From Haematospirillum sp. H1815 (GTDB taxonomy: Bacteria > Pseudomonadota > Alphaproteobacteria > Rhodospirillales > Rhodospirillaceae), in contig NZ_JAAVTA010000007.1 of NCBI RefSeq assembly GCF_012102705.1, positions 62,001 to 126,000 of the forward strand: a stretch of 64,000 nt of DNA, read 5' to 3'. Numbering within the stretch: position 1 is the stretch's first letter; each line of letters begins with the position of its first letter. A program made the translations under genes and the position numbers. The notes beneath the pieces were generated by a model. That model made no database searches and was not told the origin of the DNA. It saw only the letters and a list, made by a program, of their open reading frames with translations. This document shows, piece by piece, positions 51,335 through 62,709 of this stretch.

Positions 51335-53733
51335 AATTCACCCTGTCCTGGCTGAAAGATCACTTGGAAACCGATGCCTCCCTGGATGAGATCGGAAAAA
51401 CCCTGACCTCGATCGGGTTGGAAGTTGAAAGCATCACAGACCCGGCCGCAACCTTGGAAGGTTTTATAACGGGTCATGTCAAGACAGCAGAAAAGCATCC
51501 CGATGCGGATCGACTGCGCCTGTGTACCGTTGATGTCGGGGACAAAACGCTTCAGATCGTGTGCGGCGCCCCCAATGCCCGTGCAGGGATCAAGGTTGCA
51601 GTAGCAGTTCCCGGCTGCATTGTCCCGGCAACCGGCGATGTCCTGAAAAAAGGGACCGTACGGGGCCAAGAAAGCCAAGGGATGATGTGCTCCTCCCGCG
51701 AGCTGTGCCTGGGCGAAGACCACGATGGCATTATTGAACTGCCAGATGACACCGCTGTCGGAATCCCGCTTGCCACTGCCCTGGACCTAGACCCTGTCCT
51801 TGACATCTCGGTAACCCCGAACCGGGCTGACTGCCTGGGTATCAGGGGCATCGCACGGGACTTGGCCGCAGCAGGACTGGGAACGCTGAAGGCTGACACG
51901 CCAGCTGTTACCGCTGTACCCGCCGCGTTTACGAGTGGCCTGTCCATCATACGTGACCTGCCTGAGGAGACCAGCACCGCCTGTCCTTATTTTGCCGGAC
52001 GCCTGATCCGCGGCGTGCGCAATGGTGAAAGCCCGGCGTGGCTGAAAAACCGCCTGCAAGCTATCGGATTGCGCCCGATTTCAGCCTTGGTTGACGTCAC
52101 CAATTATCTCACATTCGGCTGGAATCGCCCCCTGCACGTGTTTGATGCCGGGCGTGTATCCGGACCACTGACCGTGCGCATGGCCAAGGACGGAGAAACC
52201 CTTCTGGCCCTGAACAACCGCATGTGCAATTTGGACACCTCGATGGTCGTTATTGCAGATGCAAAGGGCGTGCAGTCTGTCGGGGGTGTCATTGGCGGCA
52301 TGGAAAGCGGCTGCACGGCAAACACAACAGACGTGATCATAGAAGCAGCCCTTTTTGATCCCGCACGCATTGCAGCGACCGGACGGCGCCTGAACATTGT
52401 ATCCGATGCCCGCTATCGCTTTGAACGCGGGATTGATCCTGCCTCGGTCATGGAAGGCATGGAACGGGCTACCCGCTTGATCATGGACCTGTGCGGCGGA
52501 GAACCCGGTGATGTCGTCACAGTTGGCACAGTACCTTCATGGCAGAAATCCATCACCCTGCGTCCGGAGCGGGTTGAAAAGCTGGTGGGCATGACTGTTG
52601 GCATTGACCGGATGCTCACCCTGCTCGACCGTCTGGGATGCACACCAGAACTGGAAAACGGGGTTATTCGTGCCACACCGCCGTCCTGGCGGGTTGACCT
52701 GGAGGCAGAGCATGATCTTGTAGAGGAAATCGCACGCCTGCATGGCTATGACAGCCTTGAGGCCATTCCTCTTCCACGAAAAAGCATGCCGGTTCGTATC
52801 CTGAGCCCACGCCAGAAAATCACACGTCTTGTGGCCCGGACACTGGCATCACGTGGCCTGCATGAAACTGTAACCTGGTCCTTCATGTCGTCTGATCACG
52901 CGCCTGCTTTCGGTGGGAGCCAGGATGGCGTGCGCCTTGCTAATCCTATCTCTGCTGATCTGGATGTCATGCGTCCTTCAATCTTGCCGAACCTGATCGC
53001 AGCCGCAAGCCGTAACGCTGCACGTGGCATAGCCGATCTCGGGCTGTTCGAAACAGGACCCCAATTCCAGGGTGACATGCCGGGGCAACAAAAGTTGATG
53101 GCAACGGGCCTGCGTACCGGCAAGACAGGTCCGCGTCACTGGGACGCACGCCCACGCACAGTGGATGTCTTCGATGCACGAGCCGATGCCTTGGCCGTTC
53201 TGGAAGCCGCCGGCGTTGCAACGGTAAACCTGCAGATCACGGCCGATGCTCCGGCATGGTATCACCCGGGTCGTTCGGGATCCTTGCGCCTGGGCCCAAC
53301 CATTGTCGCGACATTCGGGGAGATACACCCACGCGTCCAACGCATGATGGATGCCAAAGGAACCATGGTTGGCTTTGAAGTCTTCCTGGAGGCACTCCCC
53401 CTTCCACGGAACAAGCCGGGAAAGGCTCGTCCCCTGCTGAAAGCATCTCCATTTCAGCCCCTGGAACGGGATTTTGCCTTCGTTGTGGGCAAGGACGTCT
53501 GTGCAGACACCATGCTGCGCGCGGCACGCAGCGCGGACAAAGCACTGATAACAGCTGTCAGCGTCTTTGATGTCTATGAAGGGCCGAATGTACCGGAAGG
53601 TCAAAAATCAATTGCCCTGTCGGCAACCCTGCAACCGATGGACAGAACCCTCACGGACGAAGACATCGACGGCGTCTGTCGCAAGATTGTTGCAGCCGTC
53701 GAAAAAGCGAGCGGTGGCACACAACGCGCCTGA
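51331..53733 (+). CDS. pheT: Phenylalanine-tRNA ligase beta subunit
   Basis: Editing and tRNA-binding subunit of phenylalanyl-tRNA synthetase, 800 residues. Domain order is standard: N-terminal ([18 protein letters not shown]), EMAP-like OB fold (about 40-150, [20 protein letters not shown]), B3/B4 editing domains ([20 protein letters not shown], about 160-380), B5 with [21 protein letters not shown], the synthetase-like core, and the ferredoxin-fold anticodon-binding tail (LERDFAFVV to the end). A hairpin terminator lies just downstream. Confidence 0.98.
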   Translation: MKFTLSWLKDHLETDASLDEIGKTLTSIGLEVESITDPAATLEGFITGHVKTAEKHPDADRLRLCTVDVGDKTLQIVCGAPNARAGIKVAVAVPGCIVPATGDVLKKGTVRGQESQGMMCSSRELCLGEDHDGIIELPDDTAVGIPLATALDLDPVLDISVTPNRADCLGIRGIARDLAAAGLGTLKADTPAVTAVPAAFTSGLSIIRDLPEETSTACPYFAGRLIRGVRNGESPAWLKNRLQAIGLRPISALVDVTNYLTFGWNRPLHVFDAGRVSGPLTVRMAKDGETLLALNNRMCNLDTSMVVIADAKGVQSVGGVIGGMESGCTANTTDVIIEAALFDPARIAATGRRLNIVSDARYRFERGIDPASVMEGMERATRLIMDLCGGEPGDVVTVGTVPSWQKSITLRPERVEKLVGMTVGIDRMLTLLDRLGCTPELENGVIRATPPSWRVDLEAEHDLVEEIARLHGYDSLEAIPLPRKSMPVRILSPRQKITRLVARTLASRGLHETVTWSFMSSDHAPAFGGSQDGVRLANPISADLDVMRPSILPNLIAAASRNAARGIADLGLFETGPQFQGDMPGQQKLMATGLRTGKTGPRHWDARPRTVDVFDARADALAVLEAAGVATVNLQITADAPAWYHPGRSGSLRLGPTIVATFGEIHPRVQRMMDAKGTMVGFEVFLEALPLPRNKPGKARPLLKASPFQPLERDFAFVVGKDVCADTMLRAARSADKALITAVSVFDVYEGPNVPEGQKSIALSATLQPMDRTLTDEDIDGVCRKIVAAVEKASGGTQRA

Positions 53734-54531
53734 TCAGACCATCCCCCTGTCGTCACCGCATGACGGGGGGCTTTCCTTCTTCGCCCCTGAATCAAGGGAA
53801 GAGGCATTGTGCACAAAGCCGGTATCGCCGGGGCATATGCTGGTGCACGTATTAAAACCAGGCAGCCGGTAACGCAAACAGCAAAGCCTGCGATGGAGTC
53901 CGCCGTTATCCAGACGCACAACGGGATGATGGAGTGGATTGTCCTGACCAGACGGCCTGTACAATTCATTGGCCAAGGCTTCCCGTACCGCTTCGGCACG
54001 CCGGGGACGATAGGAACGGGCAGCAAGGCATGACAAGGCCCAGTCCCCGGCCCAAGCTGCGTTGCTCCACAAAAGACGGGGCGCAATATGCACTGCTTCG
54101 GAAACAGCCATAACAAAGGGTTCCATATGGTCATCAACAAGGGACCACGCGTAAGCAAGTGAACCGGAAAGCCCTGTATCAAGAACAGACTCCGGCTCAT
54201 CCAGACGCAGGGCGACCGGAGATCCATCATCATCAAAAAAAATGGAAACCTGATCCAGTGCCGTTGCGGTGTGCCGCTCCATCACCAACGACAAGCCCAG
54301 AAGGCCTGGAAAGATAGTGTCAAAGTACCTCTGAGCCCACAGGGATACCAGGGAACAATCATCTGGCTGGACACCATACGAACGGGAAAAACGTTCCAAT
54401 ACATCACGAACCACTGCCTTGTCCTGAAGGGCAGAACCGGGAACAAAGCGGCGGGTATCATCGGGAAAGACAATCGCTTGAGACCATGTTTTCAGGGGGC
54501 CCGGGAACATTTTCTTCAATGCCGTTCTCAT
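53734..54531 (-). CDS. FhuF-like siderophore-iron reductase family protein
   Basis: A 265-residue cytoplasmic protein related to FhuF, the [2Fe-2S] ferric-siderophore reductase. The C-terminal cysteine region reads CCLRYRLPGFNTCTSIC: the paired cysteines plus ten residues match the FhuF motif, but the last two cysteines are separated by three residues (CTSIC) instead of the usual two. Cluster binding may therefore differ. The upstream part has SLVMERHTATALDQVSIFFDDDGSP. ATG 54531 is chosen; the frame opens at 54684. Last of the HD-GYP-NUDIX-FhuF minus-strand run. No siderophore-uptake gene is nearby. Confidence 0.7.
   Translation of the reverse strand: MRTALKKMFPGPLKTWSQAIVFPDDTRRFVPGSALQDKAVVRDVLERFSRSYGVQPDDCSLVSLWAQRYFDTIFPGLLGLSLVMERHTATALDQVSIFFDDDGSPVALRLDEPESVLDTGLSGSLAYAWSLVDDHMEPFVMAVSEAVHIAPRLLWSNAAWAGDWALSCLAARSYRPRRAEAVREALANELYRPSGQDNPLHHPVVRLDNGGLHRRLCCLRYRLPGFNTCTSICPGDTGFVHNASSLDSGAKKESPPSCGDDRGMV
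53743..53775 (+). terminator. Terminator of pheST, inside an opposite-strand gene
   Basis: CCCCC and CGTCA (53743-53755, with a TGT bulge) pair with TGACG and GGGGG (53761-53770), loop CCGCA, then CTTTCCTT. The same bases encode the C-terminal codons of the FhuF-like gene on the minus strand. Confidence 0.7.
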
Positions 54532-54586
54532 GAAAGCTGTCCCGCCTTGTACAGACGGATCGACATCCCTGTTTCCTGAATGACAA

Positions 54587-55063
54587 TCATACTGGCTTCT
54601 CCCGGCGCAACGTTCTGGCCATACGCCATCCCATGCGCGCCAGCAGAGGAACCTGCTCACCAAGCGCTCCGCCACCTTGCCCAATCAAGGCCGGCATGTG
54701 GAAATCCCGAACCCGGACCCAAGCCACCTCGGCCGCATCATCTCCGGCTACCCCATTACCATCTTCCCACTGACAGTAAACCGCATTCAGCACGTAGTGA
54801 TACCGGACAGCACCGGCGATATCCCGATCAATGACATCAAAAGCAGCAAAGGCCACAATCCCGCGGGCATGCACGCCTGTCTCTTCGTGCAGTTCCCGTT
54901 CAGCCGCAGCCAACAGGGGCTCTCCCAGATCCAGACGCCCCCCGGGGAATCCCCAGCTTCCGGCATCAGGGGGATGACGACGACGGACAAGAAGAACACG
55001 GTTCCCTCTTGGAACCACAGCCAGGACAGCTGGCACCGGACAGCGGGGATAACGACCGTTCAT
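54587..55063 (-). CDS. NUDIX hydrolase
   Basis: A 158-residue pyrophosphohydrolase. The Nudix box is complete and canonical at about residues 38-60: GGRLDLGEPLLAAAERELHEETGV (G-x5-E-x7-REUxEExGU). The preceding PAVLAVVPRGNRVLLVRRRHPPDAGSWGFP is family-typical of ADP-ribose or NTP pyrophosphatases, but substrate cannot be fixed. ATG 55063 follows CAGGAACA, a usable ribosome site; an alternative TTG is 15 bases upstream. It lies 15 bases after the HD-GYP stop and 55 before the FhuF-like gene. Confidence 0.93.
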   Translation of the reverse strand: MNGRYPRCPVPAVLAVVPRGNRVLLVRRRHPPDAGSWGFPGGRLDLGEPLLAAAERELHEETGVHARGIVAFAAFDVIDRDIAGAVRYHYVLNAVYCQWEDGNGVAGDDAAEVAWVRVRDFHMPALIGQGGGALGEQVPLLARMGWRMARTLRREKPV

Positions 55064-55078
55064 AGGCTGTTCCTGCAA

Positions 55079-56818
55079 TCATGCCCGTGGCAGAAATGAT
55101 GTACAGGCGTGATCATCCATTTGGTCCGGGTGCAGGAAACGCTGCGCATAATCACGATAAACCCCGGCTTTCAGGAAAAGTTCAAAGACATCCCGATCCA
55201 GATGCCCCGCTTCTACCATTGACTGCAGGATGCGAAGACATTCGCTGATCTTCTTGGGAGTTTTGTAGGGACGATCTGCTGCCGTCAAGGCCTCAAAGAC
55301 ATCGGCCACAGCCATGATTTTCTCGGTTACCCCCATGTCCTCCCCGCGCAAACCCCGGGGATAGCCGGTTCCATCAATTTTCTCATGATGATTCCCGGCG
55401 ATATCAGGGACTCGTTGCATCTTGCGGGGGAACGGCATCTGGGACAGCATATCCTGCGTAACAACGATGTGGTCGTTGATAACCTGACGCTCTTCGGCCG
55501 TCAGGGTGCCACGTTCCACCGACAGGTTATAAACCTCGCCACGATTGTAGATGCCAACATAATGATCATCTCGATCCTGCAAGAGGGTTTCAACAGCCGG
55601 GACCGGAGTACGCTCCGCCTCACTCAGGCGCTGTTTCTCCTCCCACGAAAGACCCAAGGTGCGATCAAACGTACGAATAAATGTCTGGGCACCGATCGCA
55701 GCAAGACGCTGGACATCCCCCGGATCAGCTCGCTCGGCCCCGACATTCAGGCGGGCAACCAAGACAAACTGCTCATCCAGCTCCGCACAACGGGCTGCGA
55801 AACGCGCTTCGGCCTCCTCACGCGAGAGGGTGCCATCCAGACTGGCCCGCAGCATGGCAATCTCGGCATCCCGGCGCAAGACCTCGAAACGGGTACGAAC
55901 CTCATGAATACGGTCATATATCGTTTCCAGCTTGGTTGCCTTGTCAACAACATACTCCGGCGTCGTGACCTTTCCACAGTCATGCAACCAACCCGCCAGA
56001 TGCAGCTCATACCACTGGTCCGCATCCAGACTGAAATCAGCAAAGGGACCAGATGTTGCATCACAGGCTGCCTTGGCCATCATTTCAGCCAGAACCGGTA
56101 CACGTTCACAGTGCCCACCGGTATAGGGGGACTTGGCATCAATAGCCCGGGCAAGAACTGTAATGAAGCTATCCAGAAGATCTCTCTGCCCCTGTAAAAG
56201 CTTCTGGTTGTCAATCGCCACAGCAGCCTGACTGGCCAAGGCTTCCACCATTGGTCTTATGGCATCACCAAATGACACCACATGCCCATCGCTGTTCCGG
56301 GCATTGATCAGCTGCAGGACACCGATCACCTCGCGAGCCGTGTTGCGAAGGGGAAGTGTCAAAAAAGAGCGGGAGCGATAACCGGTCCCCGCGTCAAACC
56401 GACGGGTACCGGAAAAGTCAAATCCTTTCTCGGTATACGCATCGCCGATGACAATGCTTTCCCCTGTCAAGGCAACATAGGTCGCAACATTGGCGCGGTT
56501 GCCGGATCCGGTTGCCGGATCGTACAGGGGCAACGGAGGAAAGGGGATGGGAACCCCGGTTGTCCCGCCCATGGCAATTTTGAGGGTATCATTGCGAACA
56601 ATATCAAAATGCAGGCTGCGACCGTCTTCAGACAGCAGATACAACGTGCCGCCATCTGCGTTGGCCAGATTCTTGGCCTCCACTAGAATCCTTTCGGTCA
56701 ACCGGTTGTGGTCGCGCTCGGCCGACAGGGCAATGCCCAGCTCTATCAGGCGCGACAGAACCCGGTCACGGTCCGCAATACCCCGGTTGTCCTGATCAGG
56801 GTTATCCCCACGTTCCAT
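55079..56818 (-). CDS. GAF/HD-GYP domain c-di-GMP phosphodiesterase-like protein
   Basis: A 579-residue signalling protein. The GAF domain spans about 30-215 ([32 protein letters not shown]). The HD-GYP domain (about 225-560) has its metal ligands in [26 protein letters not shown] and the GYP signature [13 protein letters not shown], so c-di-GMP hydrolysis is predicted. No transmembrane segments. ATG 56818 has GGGAGA six bases upstream; the frame opens at 56863. First of the HD-GYP-NUDIX-FhuF run on the minus strand. Confidence 0.93.
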   Translation of the reverse strand: MERGDNPDQDNRGIADRDRVLSRLIELGIALSAERDHNRLTERILVEAKNLANADGGTLYLLSEDGRSLHFDIVRNDTLKIAMGGTTGVPIPFPPLPLYDPATGSGNRANVATYVALTGESIVIGDAYTEKGFDFSGTRRFDAGTGYRSRSFLTLPLRNTAREVIGVLQLINARNSDGHVVSFGDAIRPMVEALASQAAVAIDNQKLLQGQRDLLDSFITVLARAIDAKSPYTGGHCERVPVLAEMMAKAACDATSGPFADFSLDADQWYELHLAGWLHDCGKVTTPEYVVDKATKLETIYDRIHEVRTRFEVLRRDAEIAMLRASLDGTLSREEAEARFAARCAELDEQFVLVARLNVGAERADPGDVQRLAAIGAQTFIRTFDRTLGLSWEEKQRLSEAERTPVPAVETLLQDRDDHYVGIYNRGEVYNLSVERGTLTAEERQVINDHIVVTQDMLSQMPFPRKMQRVPDIAGNHHEKIDGTGYPRGLRGEDMGVTEKIMAVADVFEALTAADRPYKTPKKISECLRILQSMVEAGHLDRDVFELFLKAGVYRDYAQRFLHPDQMDDHACTSFLPRA

Positions 56819-57009
56819 GCCAGTCTCCCGCATGCATTCACAGTCCTTGCCTGCCATATGCATACGAACAGGTCAAGATCAGGAAACACCAACAGGATAG
56901 GACAAAAAGGATCTGTATCCCGGGCTGGTCCGGTGTAATGTGGCCCACCGGACCAACCGAAGGGGACTTCAATCCCCTGTATCAGACAGCCAAAGTGGAA
57001 GTCCTGCCA

Positions 57010-58518
57010 ATGCCTTATGCTTCGCTGCGCGAGTTTATGGATGTCCTGGAAAAGAAGGGACAACTGTACCGGGTTCACGAACCTGTGTGTACAGAACTGG
57101 AAATGACAGAGATCCAAACCCGCCTTCTTGCGGAACAGGGGCCTGCCGTCCTGTTTGAGAAGCCGGTCCGGGCTGATGGAACCCCGTATGCCATGCCCGT
57201 TCTGGTCAATCTGTTTGGAACCGTGGAGCGAGTCGCCATGGGGATGGACCGCACAGCCCATGAACTGCGGGATGTCGGCGAAATGCTGGCCTTCCTGAAG
57301 CAACCCGAACCACCGGGGGGGTTCCGCGAGGCATGGAACATGCTGCCTCTTCTGCGCACTGTCATGGCCATGAAACCGGGAAACGTGCGCTCCGCACCAT
57401 GTCAGGAGATTGTTGTTCCCGGGGATCACGTCGACCTGTCAAGCCTGCCGATCCAGTCCTGCTGGCCGGGCGAACCGGCGCCGCTGATCACATGGCCCTT
57501 GGTTGTCACAAAAGGTCCGGGCAAAGAACGCGAGGATGTGTTCAACCTTGGTATTTACCGTATGCAAGTCACAGGAAAGAACACAACGCTGATGCGCTGG
57601 CTGCAGCATCGCGGCGGTGCACAGCACTACCGCCGCTGGGGACAGGCAAAAACAGAGCCCATGCCGGCAGCTGTTGTTCTTGGGGCTGATCCCGGCACAA
57701 TTCTGGCAGCTGTCACTCCCGTCCCCGAAACACTCTCGGAGTACCAGTTTGCCGGACTGCTGCGCGGCAGGAAAGTAGACTTGGTAGACTGCAAGACCGT
57801 TCCCCTCAAAGTGCCGGCCGGGGCCGAAATTATCCTGGAAGGGCATGTCATGCTGGACGAGTTCGGTAACGAAGGACCCTATGGTGACCACACCGGATAT
57901 TACAACAGCGTGGAATCCTTCCCCGTCTTCCGGGTTTCCTGCATGACCATGCGCCGGGATCCCGTTTATCTGTCTACCTTTACCGGACGCCCACCCGATG
58001 AACCAAGCGTTCTGGGGGAAGCCCTGAATGATGTCTTTGTCCCGCTACTGTCCCAGCAATTCCCCGAAATTGTTGACTTCTGGCTACCGCCTGAAGGATG
58101 CAGTTACCGTATCGCGGTCGTCAGCATCAAGAAAGCCTATCCGGGTCATGCTCGCCGGGTCATGATGGGCGTGTGGTCCTTCCTGCGTCAGTTCATGTAC
58201 ACCAAGTTTGTGATTGTCGTTGATGATGACATCAACGTTCGGGACTGGAAGGACGTCATGTGGGCTATATCAACGCGCATGGACCCCGCACGCGATATTA
58301 TGGTGGTTGATGGCACACCGATCGATTACCTGGACTTTGCCAGCCCGGAAAGTGGGTTGGGCGGAAAACTTGGCATGGATGCCACCAACAAAATGCCGCC
58401 GGAAACCCATCGCGAATGGGGCGAGAAGATCCGCATGTCCAATGATGTCATCGAAACAGTCACGCGCAAGTGGGCGCACTACGGACTACCCGGGCGAGGT
58501 ACACCAATCTGGAAGTAG
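57010..58518 (+). CDS. ubiD: UbiD-family decarboxylase
   Basis: Prenylated-FMN-dependent decarboxylase, most likely 3-polyprenyl-4-hydroxybenzoate decarboxylase of ubiquinone synthesis. The 502-residue length equals that of E. coli UbiD. Family features: [36 protein letters not shown], the catalytic [38 protein letters not shown] and [19 protein letters not shown] 57010 fits the family start; the frame opens at 56938. The ubiX partner that makes the cofactor is not in the window. Confidence 0.95.
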   Translation: MPYASLREFMDVLEKKGQLYRVHEPVCTELEMTEIQTRLLAEQGPAVLFEKPVRADGTPYAMPVLVNLFGTVERVAMGMDRTAHELRDVGEMLAFLKQPEPPGGFREAWNMLPLLRTVMAMKPGNVRSAPCQEIVVPGDHVDLSSLPIQSCWPGEPAPLITWPLVVTKGPGKEREDVFNLGIYRMQVTGKNTTLMRWLQHRGGAQHYRRWGQAKTEPMPAAVVLGADPGTILAAVTPVPETLSEYQFAGLLRGRKVDLVDCKTVPLKVPAGAEIILEGHVMLDEFGNEGPYGDHTGYYNSVESFPVFRVSCMTMRRDPVYLSTFTGRPPDEPSVLGEALNDVFVPLLSQQFPEIVDFWLPPEGCSYRIAVVSIKKAYPGHARRVMMGVWSFLRQFMYTKFVIVVDDDINVRDWKDVMWAISTRMDPARDIMVVDGTPIDYLDFASPESGLGGKLGMDATNKMPPETHREWGEKIRMSNDVIETVTRKWAHYGLPGRGTPIWK

Positions 58519-58558
58519 ACGATGTGGCAGAAGCCAGAAAAGGCCTCTGCCGTCCACC

Positions 58559-59578
58559 TCAAATACCGTAGTAGTCACGATACCAGGCAACAAACCGCTC
58601 CACACCGACGGATACCGGTGTCAACGGGGAATAGCCCGTATCGCGACGCAGGGCTGATATATCCGCAAAAGTTGCAGACACATCGCCTGCCTGCATCGGC
58701 ATCAGGTTCAGAACAGCCTTGCGGCCCAAGCACTCTTCCAAAGTTTGTATAAAATCCATCAGGGAGACGGGCGCACCGCGCCCGATATTATAGATCCGGA
58801 ACGGAGCAACTGCACTTGCGCCCGGGTACGGCGTCCGGCTGCCCGATGCCGTCCAGTTCATGTCCGGCACGGGTGGATGATCCAAGGTGCGAAGGATACC
58901 TTCGACGATGTCATCGACATACGTGAAGTCACGCTTCATATCCCCATGATTATAGACATCAATCGGCTGCCCCTGAAGGATCGCTTTTGTGAAACGGAAC
59001 AGGGCCATATCCGGTCGGCCCCATGGCCCATAAACTGTAAAGAAGCGCAGACCCGTAGCAGGAAGAGCAAAAAGATGGCTGTAGGCGTGAGCCATAACCT
59101 CATTGGCTTTCTTGGTCGCGGCATAGAGGCTCATGGGATGAGCTGTGCCATCACTCTCGCAAAATGGCATTTCAGGATTGGCTCCATAAACAGAGCTGGT
59201 CGAGGCATAAACCAAGTGAGCAACAGAATGCTCCCGGCAACATTCCAGCATGTTCAGGAAACCGACAAGGTTGCTCTCCCCATAAACATCTGGATTCTCT
59301 ACACTATAACGAACACCAGCTTGGGCGGCCAAGTGCACAACCACAGAAGGCTTGACCCGGGAAAAAACATTCTTCAGGGATGCCTTGTCTGCAACAGAAA
59401 CCCTCGCTTCCTCAAAGGCCGGATAACACCGCAGCCGTTCAAGCCGAGCCTCTTTCAGACGGACATCATAGTAATCTGTCAAGCAGTCAACACCAACAAC
59501 CGCATCACCCCGCTCCAGAAGCCTGAGCGCGGTATGGAACCCGATAAATCCGGCTGTTCCGGTCACAACCAACTGCAT
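58559..59578 (-). CDS. NAD-dependent UDP-sugar epimerase (UDP-glucuronate 4-epimerase type)
   Basis: A 339-residue short-chain epimerase. Rossmann start VVTGTAGFIGFHTALRLLERGD, catalytic YAATKKANE (YxxxK) with the preceding threonine/serine YASTSSVYG, and GPWGRPDMALFRFTKAILQGQPIDVYNHGDMKRDFTYVDDI, split by function over about 180-215. This matches CapI/LpsL-type UDP-glucuronate 4-epimerases, so it likely makes UDP-galacturonate for surface polysaccharide. Divergent from the WbpL-like gene, with a 150-base gap. Confidence 0.9.
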   Translation of the reverse strand: MQLVVTGTAGFIGFHTALRLLERGDAVVGVDCLTDYYDVRLKEARLERLRCYPAFEEARVSVADKASLKNVFSRVKPSVVVHLAAQAGVRYSVENPDVYGESNLVGFLNMLECCREHSVAHLVYASTSSVYGANPEMPFCESDGTAHPMSLYAATKKANEVMAHAYSHLFALPATGLRFFTVYGPWGRPDMALFRFTKAILQGQPIDVYNHGDMKRDFTYVDDIVEGILRTLDHPPVPDMNWTASGSRTPYPGASAVAPFRIYNIGRGAPVSLMDFIQTLEECLGRKAVLNLMPMQAGDVSATFADISALRRDTGYSPLTPVSVGVERFVAWYRDYYGI

Positions 59579-59729
59579 TCAGCTGCGTCTCCTGTATACA
59601 TGCAATATGCGCTATCACACCCTAGCAGCAGGGACACCAGGAATCACTGCCAATATTTCCGGGATTGCATACTATGACCCAGAGGCTGTATTCCCTGTCC
59701 AGGCTCTATACTTTTGCCCCGGAGACCCC

Positions 59730-60749
59730 GTGCCAACGTATCCTGATCTGACAGCAATACTGCTTGGTCTCGGCTCCTTGGCCTTCTCTATTGCCGGCAC
59801 ACGCCTTGTCCTGTTCTGGTTAAAAACCAAGGCAGTCCTGGATATGCCCAACGAGCGCTCCAGCCATACAGAACCAACACCCCGTGGCGGCGGACTGGCA
59901 GTAACACTGGTTGTTATCGCCGGGTGGACAGCATCTTTGATCCTGTTTCCCGGCAATCCACCTGTTGCTGCCTGGATCACCCTGGCAATGGCGCTGGTCC
60001 TGTATGGGCTGTCTTGGATTGATGATCGCATCAATCTGAAACGACGGCTGCGGTTTCCCATACATGTCATTGCGGTTACGAGCGCAACCCTGAGTCTGCC
60101 AGACCATGTGCTTGTCCTACAGGGGGAAGTTCCCCTATGGGCAGATCGCATAGTGACTGTTATCAGCTGGGTCTGGTTCCTGAATCTGTACAACTTCATG
60201 GACGGCATTGATGGCATTACCGGTATGCAGACAGGGTCTATCGGCCTTGGGATTGTTATTGTATCGGGCATTGCCGGACTGAATTCCAATATACCATGGG
60301 CCAGCATGGGTATGACCCTGATTGGCGCCTCCATCGGCTTTCTGCTTTTCAATTGGCATCCGGCACGCCTCTTCCTCGGGGATGTCGGCTCCATTCCGCT
60401 GGGATTCCTGACCGGGTTCCTCCTGCTCATGCTGGCAGGAACCGGTTATCTGGCCGCAGCTCTGATTATTCCAGCATATTATCTGGTCGATGCGACCGTT
60501 ACATTGCTCCGACGGATTGCAACGGCAAGGCCGATTGCCCAAGCACATCGTGAGCATTTTTATCAGGTTGCCGTACACCGCAGCGGACTGTCTCACAGCA
60601 CTGTAACGCTATACATTATGTCTGGAAACATGGCCTTGCTGGCTGCAACCATCGTGTCCGTAACCCTAGGCCCTGCTGCGGGAATTATTTTTGCGTGCAT
60701 TCCTATACTCTTTCTTCTTTTCCGTTTCACACGACGCACGCTAGTCTAG
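59730..60749 (+). CDS. Undecaprenyl-phosphate glycosyltransferase, WecA/WbpL type
   Basis: Integral membrane enzyme that transfers a sugar-1-phosphate from a UDP-sugar to undecaprenyl phosphate, the first step of O-antigen or capsule units. The 339-residue protein has about 10 membrane segments. MraY/WecA family motifs: NERSSHTEPTPRGGG, SWIDDRINLKRRLRF, NLYNFMDGIDGITGMQ, HPARLFLGDVGSIPLGFLTG and the HREHFYQVAVHRSG tail. GTG 59730 after GGAGA is preferred; the frame opens at 59607. Followed by the WbpM-like gene seven bases downstream. Confidence 0.92.
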   Translation: MPTYPDLTAILLGLGSLAFSIAGTRLVLFWLKTKAVLDMPNERSSHTEPTPRGGGLAVTLVVIAGWTASLILFPGNPPVAAWITLAMALVLYGLSWIDDRINLKRRLRFPIHVIAVTSATLSLPDHVLVLQGEVPLWADRIVTVISWVWFLNLYNFMDGIDGITGMQTGSIGLGIVIVSGIAGLNSNIPWASMGMTLIGASIGFLLFNWHPARLFLGDVGSIPLGFLTGFLLLMLAGTGYLAAALIIPAYYLVDATVTLLRRIATARPIAQAHREHFYQVAVHRSGLSHSTVTLYIMSGNMALLAATIVSVTLGPAAGIIFACIPILFLLFRFTRRTLV

Positions 60750-60756
60750 GCGCCCA

Positions 60757-62709
60757 ATGTCCTACGGATCTGCCATGCGTCGTCTTTTGTCCCGTCCCGA
60801 TGTTGTCTATTGCCATGATTTACTCATGGCAGCCGCTGGCTTTGCCGTATCTGTATGGCTCCGATTCGGCGACAGTGCCGCAGAAGCACTCATGTCTGGC
60901 CCCATACTGACCGGGGGGCTGATCTTCGTCGGACTGTGCGCTGTAGTATTCCGCTGGAACAACCTTTACCGCGGTATCTGGCGCTATGCATCTGTCCGCG
61001 ATCTTCTGGCCCTGTCGCGCGCCGTAAGCCTGAGCATTCTCCTTTTCCTGCCAATCCTTTTTCTCTTCACACGCCTTGAGTCCTTCCCACGTTCCCTGCC
61101 CTTCATTCTCTGGTTTGTCCTGCTGATCCTTCTGGGCGGGCCTCGCTTTGCCTACAGGGCCTGGAAAGATCGCAGCTTACACAACATCATGACATCGTCG
61201 GCTGGAACAAACCGTATCCCCGTTCTTCTGATTGGTGCCGGTGACGGGGCGGATCTGTTCATCCGTGACATGGAGCGCAAACCAGATGCCCAGTATGCCG
61301 TACTGGGCATCCTGTCCGTGCATGAAGGTCGTATTGGCCGCTACATAAGGGGAATGGAGGTTCTGGGTACACTTGACCGGTTCACGGATGTCATCAACCA
61401 ATTACAGGAAAACAGTACCCCTCCTCAGCGCCTGATTATCACAGACGACACCATTGCTCCCGGCACACTGAAAACCCTTTTTACCCAAGCCGATGCCATG
61501 GGTATTCCCATGTCACGGCTTCCGCGGATCAGTGACCTGCGCGAGGGGATTGAGGAAAAAATTACTGTTCGACCAATTGCCATTGAAGATCTGCTGGGCC
61601 GTCCACAGGCAACACTGGACCATGACGCCATGCGAAGCCTGATCCAAGGGCGCCGTATCCTGATTACCGGGGCCGGGGGATCCATCGGCAGTGAACTGGT
61701 GCGACAGGTTGCACTGCTTGATCCGTCCCTTGTGATTCTGGGAGATCACTCCGAGTACGCGCTCTATGCCATTGATTTAGAGATGCAAGAGAAATGGCCG
61801 GCAATTCCCCGGCAGACCCATATCCTGGACGTACGCCACCGCACACGCGTCCGCACCCTGTTTGAGCAAACAAAACCCGATATTGTGCTGCATGCCGCCG
61901 CCCTGAAACATGTTCCGATTGTCGAAGAGAATCCCTTGGACGGAATCGATACCAATACACTGGGCACGGCCATTATTGCGACGGCATGCCGGGATTATAA
62001 CGTATCTGTCATGGTCCAGATTTCCACCGACAAAGCCGTAAACCCGACCAATATCATGGGGGCCAGCAAGCGCATGGCTGAAATGATATGCCAGAGCATG
62101 GATCTTGAGGGATGCAACAGTGGCCAAACCCGCTTTGTAACCGTACGCTTTGGAAATGTCCTAGGATCAACAGGTTCAGTTGTTCCGCTTTTCCGCCGCC
62201 AACTGGAACGCGGGGGGCCCCTAACCGTCACACACCCAGATATGACCCGCTACTTCATGACAATCCGCGAGGCTGTTGAACTGGTCTTGGAAGCCTCCGC
62301 AATTGGTTATGCTGATTCTTCCTATAGCGGTAGTATCTTTGTCTTGGATATGGGCGAACCCGTGCGCATTGTCGATCTGGCAACGCAGATGATCCGGCTG
62401 GCCGGACTGGTTCCGGGGAAGGATATCCAGATTGCCTTTACGGGAACACGCCCGGGCGAGAAGCTGTTCGAGGAAATCTTCCACGGCTCTGAGCCACCGG
62501 TTCCAACCCGCTACCAAGGGCTCTTGCTTGCGCGGCCAAGGGTCACAGATCTTGACGAGCTGCAAGGCCACATAAAGAAACTGGAAGACGCCTGCCGGGA
62601 TGGTGCGGAAGGACAGGCTCTGGATATTCTTCACACGCTGGTCCCTGAGTATACCGCGACGGGATCAGGGGCTGGTGTTTCTACTCCCCGGAAACACGAT
62701 GCGCCATGA
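60757..62709 (+). CDS. Membrane nucleotide-sugar dehydratase/epimerase, FlaA1/WbpM/CapD type
   Basis: A 650-residue membrane protein. Four N-terminal membrane segments (about 15-130) and a Rossmann-like middle precede a C-terminal SDR domain (about 300-600) with [33 protein letters not shown] and the catalytic [20 protein letters not shown], in which the tyrosine of the usual YxxxK is replaced (SMxxK-type family). Members dehydrate UDP-GlcNAc for bacillosamine- or quinovosamine-type sugars. It is paired with the WbpL-like gene, as wbpL-wbpM are in Pseudomonas. Its end overlaps recQ by 11 bases. Confidence 0.92.
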   Translation: MSYGSAMRRLLSRPDVVYCHDLLMAAAGFAVSVWLRFGDSAAEALMSGPILTGGLIFVGLCAVVFRWNNLYRGIWRYASVRDLLALSRAVSLSILLFLPILFLFTRLESFPRSLPFILWFVLLILLGGPRFAYRAWKDRSLHNIMTSSAGTNRIPVLLIGAGDGADLFIRDMERKPDAQYAVLGILSVHEGRIGRYIRGMEVLGTLDRFTDVINQLQENSTPPQRLIITDDTIAPGTLKTLFTQADAMGIPMSRLPRISDLREGIEEKITVRPIAIEDLLGRPQATLDHDAMRSLIQGRRILITGAGGSIGSELVRQVALLDPSLVILGDHSEYALYAIDLEMQEKWPAIPRQTHILDVRHRTRVRTLFEQTKPDIVLHAAALKHVPIVEENPLDGIDTNTLGTAIIATACRDYNVSVMVQISTDKAVNPTNIMGASKRMAEMICQSMDLEGCNSGQTRFVTVRFGNVLGSTGSVVPLFRRQLERGGPLTVTHPDMTRYFMTIREAVELVLEASAIGYADSSYSGSIFVLDMGEPVRIVDLATQMIRLAGLVPGKDIQIAFTGTRPGEKLFEEIFHGSEPPVPTRYQGLLLARPRVTDLDELQGHIKKLEDACRDGAEGQALDILHTLVPEYTATGSGAGVSTPRKHDAP

